A stretch of 64,000 nucleotides of DNA from Antedon mediterranea (taxonomy: Eukaryota; Echinodermata; Crinoidea; Comatulida; Antedonidae). Positions within the stretch are counted from its first letter, which is position 1. Each line of letters opens with the position of its first letter. The translations under genes and the position numbers were made by a program. Positions 12,965 to 23,900 of the stretch are shown here, piece by piece. The notes under the pieces are model-generated. The model was not told the origin of the DNA, ran no database searches, and worked only from the letters and a program-made list of their open reading frames with translations. The DNA lies in assembly GCF_964355755.1 (NCBI RefSeq), contig NC_092677.1, positions 10,128,601 to 10,192,600 on the forward strand, in the 5' to 3' direction.

Positions 12965-15900
12965 CTATGCTTGAGCTGGCTGAAAAATAACAAAAAATGT
13001 ATACAAATATTAAAAATGATCAATTATCACAAAATTGAGCAACAATAACATTTTCCATTTTTCTAATTGACTTTTAGCAATAAAAAAAATAGTGGTTTTG
13101 TTTATAAACTACCAGTGAATACGAGTTAGCTGTGGATGTGTAAATGACATTTAAGTCGAAACAAGTTTGTGATAAAATCTTCAAATTGTGGTAAATTATT
13201 GCGAAACCTACTTTTTTTTTTGCAATTTTAATGTGTGTACTTTCAGTCAAAGTTTCAAGCCATTCATGAGTTTGACAATAAAGTATTGAATTGAAGATAA
13301 CACTTTTCAGTTATTCATTCAGGAGATTTTGTTTTCCTTAAGTTTAAGTCAAAGTTATGTTTGATAAAGTTACAAAGTTTGTAACAAATTCTTTGTAATC
13401 TATCATTATCAAACTTTATGTGAAAAAAATAATTGATGTGCCCTTATATGGACATAATGATGTCATATCACAATTTAAGCAATCACTACCATATTTGGGC
13501 ACATCACTTTTTTTTGTCAAACTAGATCGATAGTGTAGACAGAGCTTTACAACTTTATTACAGTTATTCACTCACCACTGGTGCTTGCTGTTCATTGTTA
13601 TCTGCCCTTTCATTTCTATAACCACCACGTCCACCGCGATAGCCACCTCTGTAACTGCCTCTGTACCCACCACGTCCACGAGGGCGATAACCACCACGAT
13701 AACCTCCCCTGTACCCACGACGTCCACGGGAACGGTAGTTAGCACTTACTCCAAAAGTTTCAGCATTTAACTTGCGCTCTTCTTTCCAATTTGATCGTGG
13801 ACTGAAAAGCAAATATATTATTCATCAATCATTACAGTACAAAACAGTCTTTATGTCTTAATGTGCCTGGTTTTGTGGAAAGTTTAGTATTCAGAGTGTG
13901 TTTTAATGGTAAAAATGAATTTTGGACCTTCATGAAAAGCCTGTTTCTAGTTTTCAAAGTAATCTTTCTTTCCATAAATTTAGAAATTTTACATTATTAC
14001 TATACTATATGGAAAATGATGATTTACATGTAGTCAAAGTGAAAAACTACGACATTAAAATGGCCTATTCTTTTATATCATTTTTAAACATAAATTGGTT
14101 TAAGATCCCAGAAGGTTTCGGTTTTCAATGTGCCAGCTTACCCTCTGTTAGATGCTTCACATGTAATAGAATCAAAAAATGATTTCTTGGAATCGTAAAA
14201 CAATTCTTCCTCTTCGTCTTGTGCTGCATCACTTGGTTGAGTCTCATTACCTGAATCCTCTTTACATTCACCATTACCTGAAATTGTGACAAAAAATACA
14301 TATATTGTATAGTATATTAAAATTGACATGCCTACAACAATTTGATTAGCAAATTTAGTTAATACAAATACGTACACTACAAACACTGCTCACAGATGTT
14401 TTAACAATTGCTTGTTATGTTATTAAATACAGATATCTCCTTATCTAAAGCTCTGTCTATACTATGAAAATGTGACATACCCATACTTGAACACGATGTT
14501 ATATCACATCACTACCATATTTGGGCACATCAAACTTTTTTTATTGAACTAGTTTGATAGTGTAGACAGCATTGTGATGTCGTAAAGGCTTTTTAAATAA
14601 CCATACAATTTACACTATCATGTTTTTGAAATTGTTTCATTCAAATTAATGCACATCAGGTTGTATTCAAAATAAATTGCGGTCAAATGGAATAAGACTG
14701 TCTGTACCCATCCAAATATCATGTGATACTAGTAGCTTTGCTAATGGCAAAAAAAAAACCAAACACAAACCTAGTTTCAATTTTGTCTGGAATTGTTCTT
14801 CTAATTCGGACTTATCAAACTTGGAATTTGCTTCAGCAAAGTCAAAATCAGTACCAACTTTAATTGCTTCTTTCTTTTGTTGTCGGTTTGGTGCACCACC
14901 ACCAACCACAGTATTGCCACCGGCTCCACCTCCACCACGTCCCCTTCCTCTTCTTTGTGGTTGACCTAACAGTAATTTAAATAATACAGTTAATAACCGA
15001 CTTCTTTGAGCTGTCCTAATAATATCTGGTTTTCCATAAAATCTGGTATTCGAAATGAATTTGGGACTTTTTGGGCCTCAGAAAAAGTCTGGTTTTGGGA
15101 GTTTTCAGAGTATCATATCATTTATTTCAATAAATTTTAAATACAGTACAAAGACATAAAAACAGTACAAAAGTAAACCAATAACAGCATTGGGAGAGTT
15201 GACTGTTGTTTGACATTTTAATTGTAATAATTCAACATCAAATTTATACTTGTTTACTGTATGAAGTATACCATTTTCGCGAAAGGAAAATAAACCCATT
15301 GCTTAATATGAAAATATAATAGAGAGTAGAGAAAAAGTATATTTCCACAGTATGTATTCAATTTTGTGTCAGAAAAATACCAAAAAAATCATAAATTAAA
15401 TTTAAAATTTACCATCCCTACGATCTCTCCAGCCTCTATTGTCACGATTGTCCCGCCATTCACGGTTATCACGCCATTCACGGTTATCGCGCCACTCACG
15501 ATTGTCCCGCGTATCCCGTCTTTCTTTACTATCACGCCATTCCCTCGAATCAATATATTGATTCCCTTTTTTGGTGTCTGTGGTTTGCTGGCTTGATTTT
15601 TTATCTTCTTTGGAGCTTTGTCTACGTACTTGTTTACCCCCTTCGTTCTTTCTTTCGTGACCATCATCTTTCTTCTTTTGTGGGGAATCTGGTCCAGATG
15701 CTTGGACACCTTGTTCCATTGTAGGAGATTTACGTACTGGTATGTTTAAAGGCGGAGTTTGCCTATCTGTGAAAATCAAGCAATAAAGTTTTAATAATTT
15801 AATTTAAATAATGTTCAATGTCTCTTTTAATGTTATATACACTGTTATTGAGATACATACATAGTTATACTATAGGTGAATGACCACAACATGAGGTGAA

Positions 15901-17145
15901 TAAACAATTACTAGGTGAGACTAGTGACTGCACCCAATATTATCACCATCCATATACATGATTACAGAAAATACTAAAAAAAAATATTCAGTTTAATACC
16001 ATTCAGTCTTACCATGGGTATGGGACATCCCGGGTACACCCATTTGTCCGGTCATCATACCACCGTACGCCGAGTTGTAAGGCAGACCTCCGAAGGGACC
16101 GTAGCTTGGAGTGGACTGCTGAGGGAAGGATCCTGGTGGCGCTGTGTATCCATGACCAGCTGGTGTACTACCATGGGAATGCTAGGAGAAAAAACAAAGT
16201 TACATGGAAAAAAATAATACTTGAAAAGGAGGAGGAGAAGGGTGTATGCAGTAGCGTACTACATTGAAATAATGTTTAGATGCGTGGATGAATTAGGTAG
16301 TATAGGTGACAACTACATACTTGCACAATTGCGGGGTCTCTAGCCAACTCTGAACTTGAAGACTGCGCACATTTTGGTGGCTCACACACATGAATATCTT
16401 TGATATCGTTCCCACGAAATACGATGTAGTCGTACACCTGCGATTGTGGCGCTATCGGTCGCTCTACGGGTCGGTCTTCAGTTCCAAATGAACGAACTAG
16501 TAAAAAAAAAATATATAAGACGTGTTGTTAAAGATTTCAGTAATATTAATAATATATCTGAATATTTTGTTGGCGACTGCTGCAAGGGGGTTATAAACTT
16601 ATACTAGGCCTAGGCCTAAATGTTATTTAAAAAGATTGTTTGTTTTAAAGTAATTGTATGATGAATGATATTAAATTATAAAACTTGTGTTATCTCTAAA
16701 AGGTTTAATTACTAATGGCTCGTTTTCTTGACTTTTCCACGACCTAACATCATCAAGCAAGGAGAGAAGGATTGAAATGAAAGGTCGAGGAAGATTTTTC
16801 AGCAAAACAAAATAGAAGGAAGAAAAAAGGAATGCAATATTTTGTTTGTAATATTGATGACTTTAGTAACAATGACCATGTCTAAATCTTTCACATATCG
16901 ACACAATTTACTATGCCATCAAGCACTGCTTAACTACAGAATGCCAGTTAACAAAGACCTCTCGTTGTTCTAATGGTAGGTAAATATAAGCGGAATGACG
17001 CTTAAAGAAAAAAACTGGACTAACCCGAAGCTAAAGTAACAGTAGATTCTGCAGCATTTATCGTATATAATTGCCCTTCATACCGAATTTCAGCTCTTGA
17101 TATTAGGCTAATTTTACTACCAATGTATGGCGCTCCAACACTCAT
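12965..17145 (-). CDS. LSM14: LSM14 (RAP55/Scd6/Trailer hitch) mRNA-silencing protein
   Basis: Exons on the minus strand: 17145-17025, 16496-16321, 16181-16013, 15766-15413, 14965-14771, 14277-14142, 13801-13576 and probably a tiny last coding exon 12979-12965, giving about 463 residues (human LSM14A is 463). The N-terminal Sm-like domain (about residues 1-80) starts [20 protein letters not shown] and continues [16 protein letters not shown] Ser/Pro/Gly linker is followed by a charged block with repeated DNREWR. The FDF motif sits in exon 5 ([20 protein letters not shown]), the FFD box in exon 6 ([12 protein letters not shown]) and the TFG box in exon 7 ([10 protein letters not shown]), ending in RGG-type YRGG repeats. 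The family binds mRNA, DDX6 and EDC4/4E-T and acts in P-bodies in translational repression and decapping. The end is ambiguous: if exon 7 is read through, the stop is at 13566-13564 (462 residues). Confidence 0.94.
13393..13547 (-). mobile_element. MITE-A copy in LSM14 3' region
   Basis: Reverse-oriented MITE-A: 'tcaaactttatgtg' on the left, 'cactaccatatttgggcaca' inside, and 'gtgtagacagagctt' then TA on the right. The left end is eroded, so its coordinate is approximate. It starts 16 bp past the possible exon-7 stop codon of LSM14 and falls in the last intron under the preferred gene model. Confidence 0.82.
14448..14570 (-). mobile_element. MITE-A copy in LSM14 intron 5
   Basis: TA then AAGCTCTGTCTATACTATGA on the left and 'gatagtgtagacagc' on the right. 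The right tip is truncated (no 'agctt'-TA). Internal 'tcactaccatatttgggcac' fits the reverse orientation. Confidence 0.85.
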
Positions 17146-17945
17146 CTTTAAAGGTTGAAGATATCTTACAACCTTAGAGGATGGGAAATGATTGAATTGA
17201 CCAACTCTCTTTCAGCCTCTTCTGTTTGCAGATCAAAATCACAAATAAAATGGCGGAGAATCAGTAAATTATAGAGGGCGACATTACAAAACTTTGCTGC
17301 TGCTTCCCCACCACCACCAGGATCCATTATAATTAATATGCAGAATTTTTAAAACAATTATTGTCATTAAAGGCAATAGGCCTATATGTTTTAATTATCG
17401 ACCCTCATTTTAAAAGAATGCAATATTTTTTATTGATTTTTTTTTTTTTAATGAAACATAGTTTTGTCACCTTTTATTCATTTCATTTATTGTTTTACTA
17501 TAATTTATTTAAAACATAATTGAATTGATTGTAAGTATATCATTATGAATATGATAATGACAATTTTTAAAACTAGTTGTAAACTGTGGATAATGAGCAG
17601 ACTTTTTAGTTAGATGATGATACATCATTCATATCCACCGCCTTAAAAAAAGTTTTATGCACACAAGTGAAGGAATTGTTTTGTTTGTATTTCTACGCCA
17701 ACAGATAAACTTTAAACAACTAAAACTTTACATTGAGACAATAACAATAATAAAATATTTGAAGATTGAAAAGAAAAATATACAGATTGATATTGATATT
17801 TATAAAAAAAAAGTTTGTATTAAAAATTTGTAAAAGTTACACATCGCCCTCTATATTCTCGCTTGCGGTAATCAAACAATCCCATAATAACATTCACGTT
17901 GAGCATGCGCTTTGTCATTTTAAATTCAGACTCCATGAAGGAAAG
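17146..17945. promoter_or_regulatory. Divergent promoter region, LSM14 / TAF4
   Basis: 800 bp separate the two divergent start codons. The half near LSM14 is of mixed composition, and the centre (17400-17560) is strongly AT-rich. The reading frame of TAF4 stays open for 60 codons upstream of its start, to 17766, by chance. No TATA box or other core element is clear. Promoter activity is inferred from arrangement only. Confidence 0.45.
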
Positions 17946-20900
17946 ATGGCGGGCACGACGTCCTTGGAACTGGAAGACATCCTTTCGTCTGAGGTAGATG
18001 AAAGTGCCGTGAGATCACTTGTTGGTTCTTTGGAGTCCCAATTAGCTTCATCAAGCACCATTCCTTCTGGTACTGTGGCTACGGAGACTGCAGGACGCAA
18101 CAATCATGCTAATATTACGTTGAGCACTTCGGCAAACAACATGCAGCCCGTCCAGCCCGCCACAACTACAATTCAAAACTCGCACTCAACCGGGGCTAAA
18201 GAGGTCGTATCTGGACATGTATTTCCAAACAAAACGGTCGTGTCTATAGCTCCAATTCAAGTTTCTAGTCCGCAGGTTTCAACCCCTGGTGTTGTAGTGA
18301 GTACAGAAAATAAACCAGTACAAAAAACCACTGTTCCAACAACTTGTGTAAGAATTATAACACTTCCCACAAGTGGTGGAGGAACTGTTTTGGCTTCTGA
18401 AAACAGCATTGCTACAGTCAACCTTTCAGACTCTGCTAAAAATATTATGAGGCCAAGTAGGACTACACAAGCAATAACACAACAGAGTATAAATCCACAA
18501 ATAGTAACTGGAAACGGAAAGAATGTCATTGTCAGTAGTAACGTGGTTGTTACTTCAGAAAGTAAGCCTACAATAACGTTAACGTCGGGTAAACAACCGG
18601 TTACGTTGACGCAGTTAACTACGGTTCAACCAAATACTGATCCCTCACAACTTGTAACAAACACACAGCCACAATTTGTGCAAACTATTCGCCCAAGAGG
18701 GGCAGTTGATCAAACCGTGACAGTCGGAGTAACAAATACAAGTACGATAGCTACACGGGCGTTAACGCCGAATCCGCAACAAGTTGTAATGCAACCTGGA
18801 GGTCAGATATTGACGCAGCCTGTTAGAATTGCGCCTGGTCAACAGGTCATTGCACCAAGGCCGCAGAACGTTCAAATACGATTACCCGATGGAACAACAT
18901 TACCCCCAGGAGTTGTTCTCATTAAGGACGGCATGGTAGTTGGAAGTACTGCTTCGTTAGGTCAACATGTTACTAGTTCGCAAGGAACAATTTATAGAAC
19001 TGTTCAGGTATAAAATCTGAAATTTGAAATATTTCTAGACCATTTTGTTAGCTTTAAATTGAAGCGGTATAAACAATTTGGCCTTTATTTAAAATTTTGT
19101 AAAGTTGGAAAATTCATTTACACTATCATCAACTTCTCACAGTACTAATACTACAGTAGTATATAACCTGTTCATATTTGAATCATAACTTAAGATCCAA
19201 TGGAAATAAAGAATATTAATCATGTGATGAAAACAAATGTTGACCTACTTTTACTTGACCTTGAATGTTATTGTTTTATTTACCCTTTACAACTCTCTTT
19301 TTGTATTCCCATAACATCAACACTAAAGAACACTTCAGAGTCAGCTTTATTTATTTGTGAAATTTTAAATTAATATCTTGATTTTTAAATTTATTTTTTT
19401 TGTAGGCAAATTAATGTGTAACTTAATTGCACTGCTTTATCAGTCATTTGACTGACTACTGCAGTTTGATTTGAAATAACTTGCAATATTCATTTTTCTG
19501 ATAATTATTGTATTTGTTTTTATTTTTGTTAATAGAGTCCACAAGTTATAACACAGTCTGCAATACGTCCTGCCAATACAATGAGGTTGACTTCACCGGC
19601 TCCTATACAACTTCGAAATATACAAGGACATGGAAACGCAGCCGGTTTACCCGTACGGCCGGCAATGACGGTGCTAACAGCTCCTGGCAAAGGAAACCCA
19701 ACACTTATCAGTGGCTTACCCACTTCTGGGGCTGTTGGTTCAAATACTATAGTAGGTCAGCCGTCTGCTGGCGTGACCTTGACCTCTGCGAACTTGGACA
19801 GTGTAAAAAAATGTAAAAACTTTTTAACGACTTTGATCAAATTGGCGGCGAATGCAAATCAGCCACCGAATACAGTTCAGAATGTGAAGGATTTAGTTCA
19901 AAATTTAGTGGTAAGTTTAAATGGTGCTTTTACAGTACCCTCTGGAGCTCTGTCTACCCTATCAACCTTTATGTGAAAATGAGATGTGCCCATATATGGA
20001 CATGATGATGTCATATCGCTACCATATTTGGGCATATCCTCACCATATTTGGGCACATCAACCTTTTTTGTCACATTAGTTTTATGGTGTAGACAGAGCT
20101 TTAAGCATATAGGACCAAAGGGTTTATGGATCATCATCATATCTACTATATACAGGTATTAATTATATACCATACAATTAATTTAGGACCAAGTATAGTT
20201 CCTGGAGGGCTGGATACACAATTTATAGAAAATTAGGGGTTAGGACTATATCCGGATATTGAAAGACAACTTAGCATCTGAAAGCAAATGTAAATTTTTG
20301 GGTGGGATTATAATTGAGCATTGGATTACTTTGTACTGTACATTGAATGAAAACTATGAGATGTATCATACACACAATACTACAAGAACGGTGCATACAG
20401 TAATCGCAAAATGAAAGTGCTGTTTTGTCTAAATGTGCATACTGTATTTCATGATCTATAAAATCTATGCACATGGATTAGAGGTCCTATTTTATAGTAT
20501 GCTAGTACTAATAGTTATAATATGCAAGAATTGATATTACAAAATGTCATTAACCAGTAAAAAGGGTTAATACACAAATTATGTGTTTGCACTTAAGCTC
20601 TGTCTACAAAAAAAGTGTGATGGGCCAATATATGGTAGTGATGTGCTTAAATATGGTAGTGATACATCATCAGGTCCATATATGGCCACATCACATTTTT
20701 TATCACATAAAGTTTGATAGTGTAGACAGAGCCTTATACTATAAAGACTAAATACTAATATTGGCAGGCCAATCTAATCCAATTTGTTATTATACTATTT
20801 TATTAAAACTTCACTGATTATTTAACTGTTTTGTTGCAGGATGGAAAGATTGAACCTGAGGAATTTACATTGAAATTACAGAAGGAGTTAAAGTCTTCAC

Positions 20901-23900
20901 CTCAACCCTACTTAGTGCCTTTTCTTAAGGTAAGTATCGTAAAACACAACCCATGTCTTAGTGTTGTATCATAGAGGGAATCAAACTTAAAATGTCTTAA
21001 ACTCAACAATTTTAAACATAGAAAACACTCAGTAAAACCTTGTTATTTTCTTCAGATTTGTGTAACTTTGGCTTTGTCCTGATTATTGTAAGGTGGCCAT
21101 TATACCACAAACACACTATAAATAACATACACTTGTAATTTGGCCATAAAAAATTTTGTTAATATTTAAAAATTATTAATATACTTTTTTTATTACAGAA
21201 AAGTTTACCTCTTCTGAGACAGACGTTAAAGGGGCCTTTATTAGCTCCACAGGCGCCAGGAACCTCTATCATGACCCCAGGAGTCGGTGTTGCACAACCT
21301 AACCTCATGTCTTCTGTTGCAACCACCAACCAGAAAACTGTTACTGGACACAAAACCATTAACCTGAATCTCAACCATGTGCAACTGTTACCACAGGGTG
21401 CAGCTAAGAGCCAGTTTATAACACCAGCACCACCTAGGTTACAAGTAAGGCATTACTTGCTACATCAAGATTGTGCTTAATTATTTTGTTTCGAAATATG
21501 GAACTCTTAAAGATCTGTCTACACTATCAAACTAGTTAGACAAAAAAAGTGTCCCAAATATGGTAGTGATATGACATCATCGTGTCCATATATGGGTACA
21601 TCACATTTGATAGTGTAGATAGAGCTTTAGGTATAATTGTGTGTAAGTATGAATTATTGCTGTAAGCTCAATTATACATAATGGTCATTACATAATGACA
21701 AATAAAAATGACAATGCATTTAGAATCATCTACGTCTAATATATAGTATAAACAACAGTCTCTGCAAGGATATTGTGTTCAGTAAACATAGCAAACTGAG
21801 CTATTGTGTGTAGCTAGCTGTATAGAGCTATGTTCACAACAAGATTTGATCCAGTCGGGTTGCTGGAGAAGAAGAGATTGTGAATAGGTGTGCTCATATA
21901 TAGACATGATGATGATGATGACTACCATATTTGTGCATATTACTTTGGTCCTAAAGGGGGTCTCCTTACTAACTGTATTATAACAGCAAAGATTAAAACA
22001 AAAGAGCACTAAGATATTTTCAAGAATTGATCATAACCCTGCCATTCTTTAAAAATTAATAAATCAAATGCTTCCATTTAGGCTCCAACGCCACGAAGTA
22101 TAGCGGGTCAGAATTTGATTCATGCCAACACGCTGGTCAATCACATTCGGGCTGCCGTAAACCCAGGCACTGTGATACTCAACCAGGCAAGGATACAAGC
22201 AGCACATCGAATGTCAGCTGTTGCCGCTAAAGCTGGTGCTGCAGCTACACCACCGAGGGATAAAGGAAATAAACATACCTTCAGGTAAATTAGAATAGTG
22301 TTATTAAAGGCAAACAGTTAATAAAGGGGACATTTTTGAATTCCAAATGTGTCCCTTAAATTATACATTGCTACCATTGAACAAGAGGAAATATATGTTT
22401 TAACACTACAGAAAACAGTTATTAAAGGGACACTTTTGGGTCCCGAATGTGTCCTCTTAATAGAGCTTCTACTGTGTACCATTAAACAAGGAGAAATGTA
22501 TTTGTTAACGCTATGACAAACTGCTATTAAAGGGAAACTGTATTTAAATTATAACACCATTAATACTACTACTATCAATCATTTTATTATCATAGTTATT
22601 ATTATTAGTAGTATTGTTATACTAAATTACAAACTGAAATGATGTTTTTTTCCTAATAGGGATGATGATGACATTAATGATGTGGCATCAATGGCAGGAG
22701 TGAATCTAATGGAAGAGAATGCTCGTATCTTAGCAACAAATTCCGAACTGATTGGTACCCAAATTCGTTCCTGTAAAGATGAAGCATTTTTAGGATCAAA
22801 ACCTTTACATACCAAGATCAATATGTTGTGTGAGTGTTATTATTAATAATTACCCTAGGTTAAACAAAATGTTACTATGGTGGTGATATGTCCAAATATG
22901 GTAGTGATAGGACATCATCACATTGTTAAAGTAATGTTAGATAGTGTAGAAAGAGCTTAAGCCAAGGCCATATGCCTATTATAAATCTCTGTCTAAACTA
23001 TCAAACTAGTTTGACAAAAGAAGTTGATGAAGATGTGCCCAAATATGGTAGTGTTATGACATCATCACATTGTTAAAGTAATGTTAGATAGTGTAGAAAG
23101 AGCTTAAGCCGAGGCCATATGCCTATTATAAATCTCTGTCTAAACTATCAAACTAGTTTGACAAAAAAAGTTGATGAAGATGTGCCCAAATATGGTAGTG
23201 TTATGACATCATCATGTCCATATAGGGGCAAATCACATTTTTTTGTCACATAAAGTTTTGTAAAGTGAAGACAGAGCTTAAGAACTAGATGTCCAGCCAA
23301 ATCACATTAAATAATATTTTTGTTACGTACTGTGCTTTGTTTGAATCACTTTACTGTTTGACTCTATGGTTCTTATAGTGTATGTCTGTGACCTAAACAT
23401 ATTCTGTATATAACAAAATATCATTACAATGTAAAGCTCTGTCTACACTATCAAACTAGTTTAGTGGTATGTGGTATGTCCAAATAGGGTAGTGATATGA
23501 CATCAGACATCATGTTCATATATGGGCACATTTTTTTTTTGTCGCATAAAGTTTGATAGTGTAGACAAGACTTTAACAATCGGGATTTGAACCTATAACT
23601 CATTAGTAATTGTTGTACCCACCTTGCTTACTTTAATAAATATGTTTACCATTTTGTATTTTCTTCATGCAGGTGCTAAGCATGGTCTTGGGGACACAAC
23701 AGCAGACGTTGTTAATCTTATATCACACGCAACGCAGCAGAGACTGAAAGATTTAGTAGAGAAATTAGATGTAGTGTCACTTCATAGGACTGAAATTTAT
23801 AAGGTATACCAAAAGTGTAATGCATCAGAGCCCCTCCTTTGGGACACCCCTGTTCAGGGGACATCATTAAAGAACACTTTGTTGGTTCCTAAATGTGTCC

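Noticed and set aside
13585-13770. Plus-strand Ser/Thr-rich open frame
   Set aside because: It is the antisense shadow of the LSM14 RGG exon on the minus strand.
15366-15709. Two further open frames over LSM14 exon 4 (one plus, one minus in another frame)
   Set aside because: They are shadows of the low-complexity DNREWR-coding exon, whose real frame is fixed by splice phases on both sides.
17766-17945. A 60-codon N-terminal extension of TAF4
   Set aside because: The frame is open, but the extension has no TAF4 similarity, and AAGATGGCG at 17946 is a strong start matching the family N-terminus.
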